Source: Mycobacterium parmense
GTDB lineage: Bacteria; Actinomycetota; Actinomycetes; Mycobacteriales; Mycobacteriaceae
Reading direction: 5' to 3'
Assembly: GCF_010730575.1 (NCBI RefSeq)
Contig: NZ_AP022614.1
Span: 2,542,001-2,606,000 of the forward strand
DNA: 64,000 nt
The notes beneath the pieces are model-generated. The model was given only the letters and a program-made list of their open reading frames with translations. It made no database searches and was not told the origin of the DNA. Within the stretch, counting starts at the first letter, position 1, and each line of letters begins with the position of its first letter. Positions 29,458 through 38,920 of this stretch are shown in pieces. The position numbers were made by a program, and so were the translations under genes.

Positions 29458-30300
29458 TTGACGGGCAACTCGGGCGTTGCCATCCCCTCAATCGCCCTGA
29501 ACGACGAAAACACGATGCCGGTGCTCGGCCTGGGCGTCGCGGACCTCTCCGACGACGAGACCGAACGCGCGGTGGCGGCAGCCCTCGAGATCGGCTGCCG
29601 GCTCATCGACACCGCCGCCGCCTACGGCAACGAAGCCGCCGTCGGCCGCGCGATCGCCGCATCCGGCATTCCGCGCGCCGAGCTGTTCGTCACCACCAAA
29701 CTCAAAACCGCCGACCACGGCTTCCAGAAGTCGGCGGAGGCCTGCACCGCCAGCCTGGAACGGCTCGGACTGGACTACGTGGACTTGTACCTCGTGCACT
29801 GGCCCGCCCCGGCCCAGGGCAAGTACGTGGACGCGTTCGGCGGCTTGATCCAGTCCCGGGGCAACGGGGAGGCCCGTTCCATCGGCGTTTCCAACTTCAC
29901 CGAGGAACACCTGTCGACGGTCATCGACCTCACCTTCGTCACGCCGGCGGTCAACCAGATCGAGTTGCACCCGCTGCTCAGCCAAGCGGACCTGCGCAAG
30001 GTCAACGCGCAGCACAATGTCGTCACGCAGTCCTACACCCCGCTCGTCCTCGGGAAGTTGATGGACAACCCCACGATCACCTCGATCGCGGGCGAGTACG
30101 GCAAGACCCCGGCCCAGGTGCTGCTGCGCTGGAACCTGCAACTGGGCAATTCGGTGATCTTCCGGTCCGCCAAGGCCGAACACATCGCCACCAACCTCGA
30201 TGTCTTCGACTTCGAATTGGCCGCCGAGCACATGGATGCCATCGACGCCCTCAACGACGGCACCCGGTTGCGCCCGGATCCCAACACCTACGCGGACTGA
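29458..30300 (+). CDS. Aldo/keto reductase (Rv2971-like)
   Basis: A 280-residue NADPH-dependent aldo/keto reductase. The catalytic tetrad is complete: D51 and Y56 in [10 protein letters not shown]80 in VTTKLKT and H113 in LVHWP. The beta-7/NADPH region appears as [12 protein letters not shown]. The TTG at 29458 was chosen: it has AGGTGA 6 nt upstream and matches the M. tuberculosis start (MTGESG); an in-frame ATG at 29431 adds nine residues. The M. tuberculosis homologue reduces dicarbonyls such as methylglyoxal. It converges on the HNH nuclease gene with a short GC hairpin (gccgcc/ggcggc, 30301-30321) between them. Confidence 0.92.
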   Translation: MTGNSGVAIPSIALNDENTMPVLGLGVADLSDDETERAVAAALEIGCRLIDTAAAYGNEAAVGRAIAASGIPRAELFVTTKLKTADHGFQKSAEACTASLERLGLDYVDLYLVHWPAPAQGKYVDAFGGLIQSRGNGEARSIGVSNFTEEHLSTVIDLTFVTPAVNQIELHPLLSQADLRKVNAQHNVVTQSYTPLVLGKLMDNPTITSIAGEYGKTPAQVLLRWNLQLGNSVIFRSAKAEHIATNLDVFDFELAAEHMDAIDALNDGTRLRPDPNTYAD

Positions 30301-30312
30301 GCCGCCGCCCCG

Positions 30313-31026
30313 TCAGGCGGCGGGGCAGGTGGCCGCGGACTGCCGGAGCGTGCCCGCCGAAGCCTGGTCGACCGGCAGCGCGTATCCGCGCAGCACCGCG
30401 ATGAACTGCATGGCGTACTGGCAGCCGAACGCGGTGTTCGGCGGCATCCACAGCGCCGGTGGCGAATCGCCCTTGTCCTGGTTGGCCTGCCCGTCGACCG
30501 CCAGCAGGTTGGCCGGATCGTTGGCGAAACGCAGCCGCTCGGCGAACGGCCATCCGTAGGCGCCCATGTCCCAGGCGTAGGCGATCGGGACGATGTGGTC
30601 GATCTGGACCGCCTCGCCGACCTTGGCTCCGCGCCGGAAGGCGATCGTCTTGTTCGTGTACGGGTCGTGCAGGGCTCCGGTGGCCACCGCGTCCGGGCAC
30701 CGTTTGGTCGACACGTAGGTCTTCTCGACGAGGTCGCGGTTGAGGATGTCGTCGCGGGTGTCACATCCGTTGTGCCCCAGCGGAGCGTCGTTGTCGTCGT
30801 CCCAGGCGTCGCCGAACGCCGCCCTCTGGTAGTCGTAACGGCGCTGGCGCGACGGCAGCACGGCGATTCCCGCGAGGACGTCGGTGCCGGGCAGCACCCT
30901 GGGAACGTCGGCTCGCGCCGCGTAGTCGTGGGCGTGCCGGGCCGCCGTCGATCCCACGGTCTGATAGGCCACCACGACCGCTAGGGCCGCGGCGGCCGCC
31001 ATCCACAGCAGCAGTTTCCGGCTCAC
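30313..31026 (-). CDS. Secreted or membrane-anchored HNH nuclease, DUF1524 (Rv2972c-like)
   Basis: A 237-residue protein with an N-terminal signal or anchor helix (KLLLWMAAAAALAVVVAY) and a DUF1524-type HNH domain: DHIVPIAYAWDMGA (H144), NDPANLLAVDGQANQDKGD (N173, K185) and a C-terminal pair of cysteines. Such proteins act outside the membrane, probably on DNA, though no substrate is proven. The GTG at 31026 overlaps the TGA of recG by 4 nt, and the length equals Rv2972c. Linkage to recG suggests co-transcription rather than shared function. Confidence 0.87.
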   Translation of the reverse strand: MSRKLLLWMAAAAALAVVVAYQTVGSTAARHAHDYAARADVPRVLPGTDVLAGIAVLPSRQRRYDYQRAAFGDAWDDDNDAPLGHNGCDTRDDILNRDLVEKTYVSTKRCPDAVATGALHDPYTNKTIAFRRGAKVGEAVQIDHIVPIAYAWDMGAYGWPFAERLRFANDPANLLAVDGQANQDKGDSPPALWMPPNTAFGCQYAMQFIAVLRGYALPVDQASAGTLRQSAATCPAA

Positions 31027-33242
31027 GACTTGTCCAGATACTCGATGCGATCGGTGGTGGTGAACTGCGCCGCGAGCAGCTCCATCCGCGGATTCGACGG
31101 GTCCTGCTCGTACTCGCGCACGCACAGTTCGCGGGCGGCCTCGATGACGTCGCTGTGGTCGGCCAGCGATAGCCATCGCAGATTGATCGCACGCCCGGAC
31201 TGGTTGCGGCCCAGCACATCTCCCTCCCGACGCTCCTTGAGGTCCAGGTCGGCCAGCGCGAAGCCGTCCAGCGTCCCGGCGACCGCCGAAAGCCGTTCGC
31301 CCGCGCGCGATCCCGGCGATACCCAACTGGCCAGCAGGCACAGGCTGGGGTGCCGGCCGCGGCCGATGCGCCCGCGCAGCTGATGCAACTGACTGATACC
31401 GAACCGGTCGGCGTCCATCACCAGCATGACCGTGGCGTTCGGGACGTCGACGCCCACCTCGATCACGGTGGTGCACACCAGCACATCGATCTCCCCCGCC
31501 CGGAACGCCGCCATTGCGGCGTCCTTCTCCTCGGCGGGCAGCCGCCCGTGCATGAGCCCCAGCCGCAGCGCGGCGAGCTCGCCGGCCCGCAGCCGGGCGA
31601 ACATTCCCTCGGCCGTCGCCGAAGGTCGCGCCCCTTGCTCGCCCGAGCCCTGCTCGTCGGAGTCGTCGATCCGCGGCGCCACCACGTACGCCTGGCGGCC
31701 CTGCGCGACCTCCTCGACGATGCGCCGCCAGGCCCGCTCGAGCCAGGCGGGCTTGTCGTTGACGAAGATCACGTTGGTGGTGATCGGCTGGCGTCCGCGC
31801 GGAAGTTCGCGCAGCGTGGACGTTTCCAGGTCGCCGTAGACCGTCAGCGCGACGGTGCGCGGGATCGGCGTCGCGGTCATCACCAGCAGGTGCGGCGTGA
31901 CGCCGGCGGGAGCCTTGGCGCGCAACCGGTCTCGCTGCTCGACGCCGAAGCGGTGCTGCTCGTCGACCACCACCATGCCCAGGTTGTGGAAGTCGACCGC
32001 GTCCTGCAGCAGCGCGTGGGTGCCGACGACGATGCCCACCTGGCCGCCGGCGACTTCCGCCCGCACCTGTTTCTTCTGCGCCGCGGTCATCGAACCGGAA
32101 AGCAGCGCGACTCGAGTCGCATCGTCCGCGCCGCCCAGCTGGCCAGCCATCCCCAGGGGTCCCAGCACGTCGCTGATCGACCGGACATGTTGGGCGGCAA
32201 GCACTTCGGTGGGAGCGAGTAGCGCGCACTGATAGCCGGCGTCCACCAGCTGCAGCATCGCCAGCACGGCCACGATCGTCTTGCCGGACCCGACCTCGCC
32301 CTGCAGCAGGCGGTTCATCGGCCGGGTGGCCGACAGCTCCCCGGACAACACGGCGAGCACGTCGCGCTGGCCCGCCGTGAGCTCGAAGGGCAGGCGCTGC
32401 AAGAGTTTCGCGGCCAGGCCGTCGCTGCGCGGCGGTGCGGGCGGCCCCGACGCGGACAGCTCACTGTGCCGGCGTGCCAGCAGCGCCCACTGCAGGCCCA
32501 CGGCTTCGTCGAAGGTCAGGCGCTGCACCGCCCGCCGGCGCGCCGACTCCTCCTCGGCGAGGTGGATGTCGCGCAGGGCCCGGTCCTCGTCGATCAGCCC
32601 GTGCCGGGCACGAAAGTCCTCGGGCAGTGGGTCGTCCACCGGGTCGAGGACGTCGAGCACCTGGCGCACGCAGGCGAAGATGTCCCAGCTCTGCACCTTG
32701 GTGCTGGCCGGATAGATCGGGAAGAAGGCCCGCTCGAACGCCGACATCTGCAGGTCGCCGCCGGCCGCCTGCGACGCCCTGGCGATGCTGGCCAGCGACT
32801 TGGTCCCGTGACTCTTGCCGTCGGGCGAGTCGAGGATGAGAAACGCCGGGTGCGTCAGCTGCATGACGCCGTTGAAGAACCCGACCTCCCCCGAGAGCAT
32901 CACCTTGGTGCCCTTCGTCAGGTCCTTCTTGATGTAGTTCGCATTGAAAAACGTTGCGGTTACCCGGTTTCGGCCCGAGCCGAGGGTGATGCGGTGGCAG
33001 TCCCTCTTCCGGTTGGTCCTCATCGGGAACGTCTTGGTCTCGGCAATCGTGTCGACGAGCGTGATGTGCTCGCCGGCCGGCGGGCGTTCGTCGTCGCTGT
33101 CCCAGCGGCTCGCGCCCTCGGTGTAGCTGCGCGGGTAGTGGCGCAGCAGGTCGTCGACGGTGCGGATGCCGAAGCCCTCGTCGAGCGGATCGGCGGCCTT
33201 GGCGCCCACGACGTAGTCCAGCCGGTCGCGCAGCGTCGCCAC
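31023..33242 (-). CDS. recG: ATP-dependent DNA helicase RecG
   Basis: A 739-residue branch-migration helicase for Holliday junctions and stalled forks. The wedge/OB domain includes DTIAETKTFPMRTNRKRDC; the motor has LLQGEVGSGKTIVAVLAM (Walker A), VVDEQHRFGVEQRD (DEQH), LVMTATPIPRT, and the second lobe TTVIEVGVDVPNATVMLV with QLHQLRGRIGRG. GTG start. Only 2 nt separate it from the upstream DAK-domain gene, the order seen in many bacteria (fakA-like followed by recG). Confidence 0.96.
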   Translation of the reverse strand: MATLRDRLDYVVGAKAADPLDEGFGIRTVDDLLRHYPRSYTEGASRWDSDDERPPAGEHITLVDTIAETKTFPMRTNRKRDCHRITLGSGRNRVTATFFNANYIKKDLTKGTKVMLSGEVGFFNGVMQLTHPAFLILDSPDGKSHGTKSLASIARASQAAGGDLQMSAFERAFFPIYPASTKVQSWDIFACVRQVLDVLDPVDDPLPEDFRARHGLIDEDRALRDIHLAEEESARRRAVQRLTFDEAVGLQWALLARRHSELSASGPPAPPRSDGLAAKLLQRLPFELTAGQRDVLAVLSGELSATRPMNRLLQGEVGSGKTIVAVLAMLQLVDAGYQCALLAPTEVLAAQHVRSISDVLGPLGMAGQLGGADDATRVALLSGSMTAAQKKQVRAEVAGGQVGIVVGTHALLQDAVDFHNLGMVVVDEQHRFGVEQRDRLRAKAPAGVTPHLLVMTATPIPRTVALTVYGDLETSTLRELPRGRQPITTNVIFVNDKPAWLERAWRRIVEEVAQGRQAYVVAPRIDDSDEQGSGEQGARPSATAEGMFARLRAGELAALRLGLMHGRLPAEEKDAAMAAFRAGEIDVLVCTTVIEVGVDVPNATVMLVMDADRFGISQLHQLRGRIGRGRHPSLCLLASWVSPGSRAGERLSAVAGTLDGFALADLDLKERREGDVLGRNQSGRAINLRWLSLADHSDVIEAARELCVREYEQDPSNPRMELLAAQFTTTDRIEYLDKS

Positions 33243-33244
33243 TT

Positions 33245-34897
33245 CTACTCGACTCCGATCAGCAGCGCGTCGCCGCGATGGCCGGTGCGATAGGTCACCA
33301 GCTCGGTGCCCGGATGATGGTCGTGCACATGCTCTTCGAGGATGTCGGCCACCGCGCCCGCGTCGTCGTCCGTCTCGATGCCGGCGCCCATCAGCACCGT
33401 CAGCAGGTCCCCGCCCGCCGCCAGCAGCAGGTCGATCAGGCCGATCGCGGCCCCGATCGCGTCGGGCGCCACGATCAGCACCTCGTCGCCCGCGATGCCC
33501 AGCCCGTCGCCCGGTTGGCAGCGACCCGCCCAGGTCAACGCGCTCTCGGTGGCGATCCGCACCGACCCGTGCCGGGCGGCGCCGGCGGCGCGGGCCATGG
33601 TGTACCCGTCGTCGACGGCCTGCCTGCCCGGTTCGTGTACCGCAAGGGCGGCCAGGCCCTGCACCATCGACCCCGTCGGTATCGGCACCACGTCGATGCC
33701 CCAGCCGATGGCCGCGGTGCAGCCGGCGACCAGCTCTTCGGCGGCCACGTAGCCGTTGGGCAGCAGCATCACCTGCGCGGCGCCGGTGTCGACCACCGCC
33801 CGCATCAGCCGGTGGGCGCTGACGTCGGTCGCGGGATCGCTCGCCGACGGGCCCGGGCGCAGCACGCTGGCCCCCTCGCCCGAGAACAGCTCGGCCGCGC
33901 CGTCGCCGTCGACCACGGCAAGCACCGCCCGTTCCCTGGTCCAGCCGCCCGCCGGCAGCCCGGTGACACCGGAGCTCAGGGCCGAGATCACGATGCGGCT
34001 CAGCCGGCCGGCCGCCAGCCCCGCCTCGACGGCGGCGCCCGCGTCGTCGGTGTGCACGTGCACGGAGTAGGTGGCCCGGCCGGTCGCGGGCGCGGCGGTG
34101 ATGGCCACCGAGTCACCCAACTCCCCCAGCCGGTCGCGGAGCACGTCCGTGGCGGCGGCGTCACAACCGTCGAGCCGGTACATCACCTCGAACTGCGGCG
34201 CCGGGCGGTCGGCGACGGCTTCGGGTTCCGCGGCCCGCGGCGAGAGCTCGTACACCGTGCGGGCGGGCGCCTGCCCGCTGACGGTGGAGCGCAGGGCGTC
34301 CAGCAGCACCAGCAGGCCCCTGCCGCCGGCGTCCACCGCGCCGGCGTCGGCGAGCACGTCGAGCTGCTCGGTGGTCTTTTCCAGCGCGACGACGGCCGCG
34401 TCACCGGCCGCGGTGATCGCCGCGCCCAGCCCGTCCCCGGCGCAGTCGCGCGCGGCGCCCGCGGCGGCCCGCAGCACCGAGACGATGGTTCCCGGCACCT
34501 CCTGCCCGCCCATCGACGAGATGACCAGCTCGACGCCGCGCTGGAGCGCGGCCGCCAGGGTGGGCGCATCGATGTGAGGCAGTTCACCGCCGGCTCCGGC
34601 GGCCGCGGTCGCGGTGACGTCGGCGATGCCGCGCAGGATCTGCGACAGGATCACGCCGGAGTTGCCGCGGGCGCCGTTGAGCGCACCGGCCGACAGGGCC
34701 GCGGCGGCGCGGGCGACACACGCCGTCCCGTCGGCGCCGGCTCCGGCGTTCGCCTCGGCCAACGCCGAACGCATGGTGAACAGCATGTTCGCCCCGGTGT
34801 CGGAGTCGGCGACCGGGAAGACGTTGAGCCGGTTGATCTCGTCGATGTGGGTGATCAGGTCGCTGACGGCGGTGTGCGCCCACTCCCTGAGGGTCAC
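33245..34897 (-). CDS. DAK-domain / fatty acid kinase FakA-like protein
   Basis: About 550 residues. The N-terminal kinase domain has the DAK/FakA signature NVFPVADSDTGANMLFTM and GARGNSGVILSQILRG; the rest resembles the middle and C-terminal FakA domains. FakA phosphorylates fatty acids bound to a FakB partner in Firmicutes; the mycobacterial role is not established. In M. tuberculosis H37Rv this gene is split into Rv2974c and Rv2975c; here it is continuous. The start is uncertain: the GTG at 34897 gives the usual distance to the signature, while a strong AGGAGG at 34949-34954 is followed 9 nt later only by an in-frame CTG (34939), and the frame is open to 35026. Confidence 0.8.
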   Translation of the reverse strand: MTLREWAHTAVSDLITHIDEINRLNVFPVADSDTGANMLFTMRSALAEANAGAGADGTACVARAAAALSAGALNGARGNSGVILSQILRGIADVTATAAAGAGGELPHIDAPTLAAALQRGVELVISSMGGQEVPGTIVSVLRAAAGAARDCAGDGLGAAITAAGDAAVVALEKTTEQLDVLADAGAVDAGGRGLLVLLDALRSTVSGQAPARTVYELSPRAAEPEAVADRPAPQFEVMYRLDGCDAAATDVLRDRLGELGDSVAITAAPATGRATYSVHVHTDDAGAAVEAGLAAGRLSRIVISALSSGVTGLPAGGWTRERAVLAVVDGDGAAELFSGEGASVLRPGPSASDPATDVSAHRLMRAVVDTGAAQVMLLPNGYVAAEELVAGCTAAIGWGIDVVPIPTGSMVQGLAALAVHEPGRQAVDDGYTMARAAGAARHGSVRIATESALTWAGRCQPGDGLGIAGDEVLIVAPDAIGAAIGLIDLLLAAGGDLLTVLMGAGIETDDDAGAVADILEEHVHDHHPGTELVTYRTGHRGDALLIGVE

Positions 34898-35183
34898 CGC
34901 GTCCAGCAGGCGATCCTGCGACGTGCCAGAAGTGCCCAGAGTGACCCACCTCCTCTGTCTCCTCCGTGCATCCCGGTGCGCGCCAGCGTAGCCCGGCGCG
35001 AGGCGCGCCGGCTGACCGTCAATCACCGCGGGCGAGCCGGCCCATCGAGCCTAGCCAGACCCGACGACAGTGGTGGCGACCGTTTTGGCGGTAGCCGCAA
35101 CTGTCGGTATCCTGGTACGGCCCGGTCAACCTGGGCAGTCCCGGCCCGCTTGCCGGACCCCCGAGATCTGAGGAGCTTGAACA

Positions 35184-35378
35184 ATGGCCGCTGTGTGCGA
35201 CATCTGCGGGAAAGGCCCCGGCTTCGGTAAGTCGGTGTCGCACTCCCACCGCCGCACCAGCCGCCGTTGGGACCCCAACGTCCAGACCGTGCACGTGGTG
35301 GCGCGTCCCGGCGGCAACAAGCAGCGCCTCAACGCCTGCACGTCGTGCATCAAGGCGGGCAAGGTCGTCCGCGGCTGA
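35184..35378 (+). CDS. rpmB: 50S ribosomal protein L28, zinc-ribbon type
   Basis: A 64-residue ribosomal protein. The cysteine pairs C5/C8 (CDIC) and C52/C55 (CTSC) form a zinc ribbon, so this is the zinc-requiring (C+) form; mycobacteria also carry C- paralogues used in zinc starvation. ATG start with GAGGAG 7 nt upstream. A TATCCT at 35108-35113 could be the -10 box. It is divergent from the DAK gene, an arrangement common in actinobacteria. Confidence 0.97.
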   Translation: MAAVCDICGKGPGFGKSVSHSHRRTSRRWDPNVQTVHVVARPGGNKQRLNACTSCIKAGKVVRG

Positions 35379-35399
35379 ACGCGCCGCACTCTTGCGCCG

Positions 35400-36353
35400 T
35401 CAGTCGGCCAGGCGCGGCGGTCCGTCGGCCCGCACGACGATGACGGTCTTGCCCGCACCCCGGGCCGGGCGCCCGCGGCTCTCGAACGCCTCGCGGCCCT
35501 GGGCCATCGCAAAGGTGGCCGCCACCGGGACCCGCAACCGGCCGGAGTCGACGAGCGTCGCCAGTTCGGCGAGCTGATCGCGGTTCGGCGTGACGACGAA
35601 GAACATCGCGCTGACCCCGTACTCGCCGGCCATACCGCCCGGCGGGGGCGCCGACAGGGTGACCAGCCGGCCGCCGCGGCGCAGCATCCCGAACGACCGC
35701 AGCAGCGTGTCGCCGCCGACGGTGTCGATGACGACGTTGTACGCGCGAGCGTCGTCGAAGGGTTCCGCGCGGACGTCGACCACCCGGCGGGCGCCCAGGT
35801 CCCGGACCAGCCCGGCGGTGTCGCTGCGGACGGTCGCGGTGACGTCCGCGCCCAGTGTCGCGGCCAGCTGCACAGTCAACGCGCCGACCCCGCCCGCGCC
35901 GCCGAGCACCAGCACCGCCTCCCCGGGCCGTACCGCGGCGTGGTCCACCAGGGCCTGCAGCGCCGTCAACCCCGCCAGCGGCAGCGCGGCGGCGGCGACG
36001 TGCGACACCGTCGAGGGCTTCCGGGCCAACCCGGCCGCCGGCACGGCGACGAAATCGGCCGCCGCACCGTCCCGGTCGAAGTCGATCAGCCCGTACACCT
36101 CGTCGCCGGGCCGCAAATGCGTTGCCTACGAACCGATCTCGGACACCACGCCGGACACCTCGTGTGACGGGATGATCGGGACCCGGCTCATGCCGTCGCG
36201 GGTCCACGTCTGCTCCCACGTCAACTCGTCGAACGTGATGGCGGCTGCGTGGACGGCCACCAGGACTTCGCCGGCGCCCGGGACCGGCACGGGCGCCCGC
36301 TCGACGACCAGTTCCTCGGGACCCCCGCGGCGGTGCGCCCGTAGCGCCGTCAT
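35400..36353 (-). pseudogene. NADP-dependent quinone oxidoreductase/alcohol dehydrogenase, interrupted by an in-frame TAG
   Basis: One continuous reading frame of 317 codons plus stop encodes a medium-chain dehydrogenase/reductase, but codon TAG at 36126-36128 breaks it. The N-terminal part (MTALRAHRRGGPEELVVERA to SEIGS) holds the GroES-like domain; the remainder resumes in frame at ATHLRPGDEVYGLIDFDRDG and carries the NADP-binding fold with VLGGAGGVGALTVQLA and ending in IVVRADGPPRLAD. No frameshift is needed, so a single base change would restore it. Either a true nonsense mutation, an assembly error, or two separately translated parts (a TTG at 36116 could restart). Its start overlaps the region just after the ung stop codon. 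No equivalent is known to me at this place in M. tuberculosis. Confidence 0.85.
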
Positions 36354-36358
36354 CTCCC

Positions 36359-37042
36359 TCAAGGCAGCCGCCAGTCGACCGGGTCGGCGCCCATCTTCGT
36401 CAGCAGGTCATTGGCGCGGCTGAACGGGCGCGAGCCGAAAAACCCCCGCGACGCCGACAGCGGCGACGGGTGCGGCGACTCGATCGCCGCGCAATCGCCC
36501 TCGGCCAGAATGGGTTTCAGCGTGGACGCGTCGCGGCCCCACAGGATCGCCACCATCGGCTGCGAGCGCCCGACCAGCGCGCGGATCGCGCACTCGGTGA
36601 TCGCCTCCCACCCCTTGCCGCGGTGCGAGGCCGGCGTGCCGGGCCGCACCGTCAGCACCCTGTTCAGCAGCAGCACGCCGCGCTGCGCCCAGGGCGTCAA
36701 ATCTCCGCACGACGGCGGGGGGTGGCCCAGGTCGGCGGAGTACTCGTCGAAGATGTTGGCCAGGCTGCGGGGCAGCGGACGCACATCGGCGGCCACCGAA
36801 AAGCTCAGCCCGACAGCGTGTCCCGGTGTCGGGTAGGGGTCCTGGCCGACGATCAGCACCCGGACGGCGTCGAACGGGAAGGTGAAGGCGCGCAACACAT
36901 TCGGGCCCGCGGGCAGATACCGGCGCCCGGCGGCGACCTCGGCGCGCAGGAACCGCCCCATCTCGGTCACCCGGTCGGCGACGGGCTCGAGCGCCGTTGC
37001 CCAACCCGGGTCGACGAGTTCGTGCAGCGGTCGTGCCGTCAT
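36359..37042 (-). CDS. ung: Uracil-DNA glycosylase
   Basis: A 227-residue family-1 uracil-DNA glycosylase. The water-activating loop [17 protein letters not shown] and the leucine loop [23 protein letters not shown] are present. The ATG at 37042 has GGAGGG upstream and gives the M. tuberculosis start MTARPL; the longer frame would run into thiL. It lies 23 nt downstream of thiL. Confidence 0.97.
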   Translation of the reverse strand: MTARPLHELVDPGWATALEPVADRVTEMGRFLRAEVAAGRRYLPAGPNVLRAFTFPFDAVRVLIVGQDPYPTPGHAVGLSFSVAADVRPLPRSLANIFDEYSADLGHPPPSCGDLTPWAQRGVLLLNRVLTVRPGTPASHRGKGWEAITECAIRALVGRSQPMVAILWGRDASTLKPILAEGDCAAIESPHPSPLSASRGFFGSRPFSRANDLLTKMGADPVDWRLP

Positions 37043-37065
37043 CGCGCCACCCTCCTCAAGTCCGT

Positions 37066-38037
37066 TCATCTCCCCTCGTAGGACTGCCAGCCGGCATACC
37101 CGCTCCACTCCCGCCCGTCGACCAGCACCCGGGCCGGGCCGGGGAGCACGCGTCCGATCGCCCGCCACCCGGGCGGCACCGGACCCGCGAAACAGGCGAC
37201 CAGAGCGTGGTCCTCGCCGCCCCCGAGCACCCACGGCCAGGGGTCGGCGCCGGCGGCGGCCGCGGCTTCGGCCACCGCGTCGTGGTCGGCGCGAAGCGCC
37301 TCGGTGGCCAGGTCCATGGCCACCCCGGACGCCGCGGCGACGTGCCGCAGGTCGCCGATCAGGCCATCGGACACGTCGATCATCGCCTGCGCGCCGGCGG
37401 CCGCGGCCGCCGCGCCCTGCCCGTAGGGCGGCTGGGGAACCAGGTGCCTGCGCCGCAGCCCCCCGAAGCCGCCGATCCCCCGCTCCCACAAGGCATAGCC
37501 GGCCGCCGAGCGGCCCAGTTCACCCGCGACGGCGATCACCGAGCCGGCCTTCGCACCGGAGCGCAGCACCGGGGCGCGGCCGTCCAACTCGCCGAGCACC
37601 GTCACCGACAGCACCCACTGCGGGCAGCTGACCAGGTCGCCGCCGGCGATGCCGGCGCCGACACGCTCGGCCTCGTCCCACATCCCGTCCACCAGCTCGT
37701 CGGCGGCCGCGGCAGGGGTGTCGCCGGGCGCCGCGAACCCGACGACGAACGCTGTCGGGCGCGCGCCCATCGCCTCGATGTCGGCGGCGTTCTGCGCGAT
37801 GGCCTTGCGGCCGACGTCGTGCGGTGTCGACCAGTCCAGCCGAAAGTGCCGGTCCTGCACGAGCATGTCGGTGGACACCACCGTGCGACCGTCCCGGGCG
37901 GCCACCACCGCCGCGTCGTCACCGGGCCCGAGCTGGACCGCGGGGGGCTGCCGGCGCCCGCGCACCATGCGGTCGATGACGGCGAACTCGCCGAGGCGCC
38001 CCAGCGTCGGCGGCTCCCCCGAGTTATCGTCGCGCAC
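37066..38037 (-). CDS. thiL: Thiamine-monophosphate kinase
   Basis: A 323-residue enzyme that phosphorylates thiamine monophosphate to thiamine pyrophosphate. Motifs: [20 protein letters not shown] with metal-binding acidic residues, [11 protein letters not shown], the [13 protein letters not shown] segment, and the [10 protein letters not shown] motif. The GTG at 38037 has AAGGAGGTGGC immediately upstream. First gene of thiL-ung; the DUF3515 gene is divergent. Confidence 0.96.
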   Translation of the reverse strand: MRDDNSGEPPTLGRLGEFAVIDRMVRGRRQPPAVQLGPGDDAAVVAARDGRTVVSTDMLVQDRHFRLDWSTPHDVGRKAIAQNAADIEAMGARPTAFVVGFAAPGDTPAAAADELVDGMWDEAERVGAGIAGGDLVSCPQWVLSVTVLGELDGRAPVLRSGAKAGSVIAVAGELGRSAAGYALWERGIGGFGGLRRRHLVPQPPYGQGAAAAAAGAQAMIDVSDGLIGDLRHVAAASGVAMDLATEALRADHDAVAEAAAAAGADPWPWVLGGGEDHALVACFAGPVPPGWRAIGRVLPGPARVLVDGREWSGYAGWQSYEGR

Positions 38038-38149
38038 GCCACCTCCTTGGGGCCTCTGCGGCCGGGGCACGGTCGCCGACCTGCGGTACGTTGGGAGCCT
38101 GCTGCAACGGACGGCCCGCGCCAGTGTATGAGACAGGAGGTGCCGGCCG

Positions 38150-38710
38150 GTGAAGGCCGCATCGGATCCCGACGCGGGGCCCCCGCGTGCGGCGATCGTC
38201 GCCGCGGTGGCGCTGGCCGTCGCGGTGATCGGCGCGATCCTGGTCATCGCGGCGACCCGGCAGGGGCCGCCGCAACCGGTCGCCGTCCCCGACGCCCCGG
38301 CGCCGCAGGCCGCCGATCCCGCGTGCCAGGCGCTGGCGGCCGCGCTGCCGCCGCGGCTCGGGGACTACCGGCTCGCGCCGCTGGCTCAACCGGCCCCGCA
38401 GAGCGCCTTCGCCTGGCGGACGGGGTCCGACGGCGAGCCGGTCGTGTTGCGCTGCGGGCTGGACCGCCCGGACGAGTTCGTGGTCGGTTCGCCCATTCAG
38501 GTCGTCGATCGGGTGCAGTGGTTCGAGGCGCGGCCCGAACAGCAATCCGCCGGTGACGCGGGCACCTCCACCTGGTACGCGGTCGACCGGCCGGTGTACG
38601 TGGCGCTCACGCTGCCGTCGGGGTCGGGGCCGACGCCCATCCAGCAACTCTCCGAGCTGATCGACCGCACGATGCCGGCGGTGCCCATCAAACCGGGACC
38701 GCCGCGCTAG
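38150..38710 (+). CDS. DUF3515 membrane-anchored protein (Rv2980-like)
   Basis: A 186-residue protein with one N-terminal membrane helix (AAIVAAVALAVAVIGAILVIAA) and an extracytoplasmic domain with two conserved cysteines (PACQALAAALP and VLRCGLDRPDEF). DUF3515 has no known function. GTG start with AGGAGG 9 nt upstream. The stop codon is immediately followed by the four-copy repeat array, which fills the whole space to ddl. Confidence 0.85.
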   Translation: MKAASDPDAGPPRAAIVAAVALAVAVIGAILVIAATRQGPPQPVAVPDAPAPQAADPACQALAAALPPRLGDYRLAPLAQPAPQSAFAWRTGSDGEPVVLRCGLDRPDEFVVGSPIQVVDRVQWFEARPEQQSAGDAGTSTWYAVDRPVYVALTLPSGSGPTPIQQLSELIDRTMPAVPIKPGPPR

Positions 38711-38918
38711 GTGGCGACCCGCTTCGCCCGGCCCCGCCGCGCTCGCGATCGCCACGTACCCGATGGTGACGACCCGCTTCGCCCGGCTCCGCCGCGCTCG
38801 CGATCGCCACGTACCCGATGGTGGCGACCCGCTTCGCCCGGCTCCGCCGCGCTCGCGATCGCCAGGTTCGATGGTGGCGACCCGCTTCGCCCGGCTCCGC
38901 CGCGCTCGCGATCGCCAC
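38711..38918. repeat. Four tandem REP-like elements between DUF3515 gene and ddl
   Basis: Copies at 38711-38755, 38766-38810, 38821-38865 and 38874-38918. Each is 45 bp with ends gtggcga/tcgccac (copy 2 begins gtgacga; copy 3 ends tcgccag) around cccgcttcgcccggctccgc and cgcgctcgcga. Spacers are gtacccgatg (twice) and gttcgatg. This is the reverse orientation of the family at 20138-20403. The array starts at the base after the DUF3515 stop codon and ends 2 nt before the ddl stop codon, so it is the entire convergent intergenic region and may serve as a bidirectional terminator. Confidence 0.95.
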
Positions 38919-38920
38919 AG

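Noticed and set aside
31023..32229. A long HNH fusion protein extending across recG
   Set aside because: The open frame upstream of 31026 is antiphase to recG coding sequence with no similarity to nucleases; the GTGA overlap and the 237-residue length support the short form.
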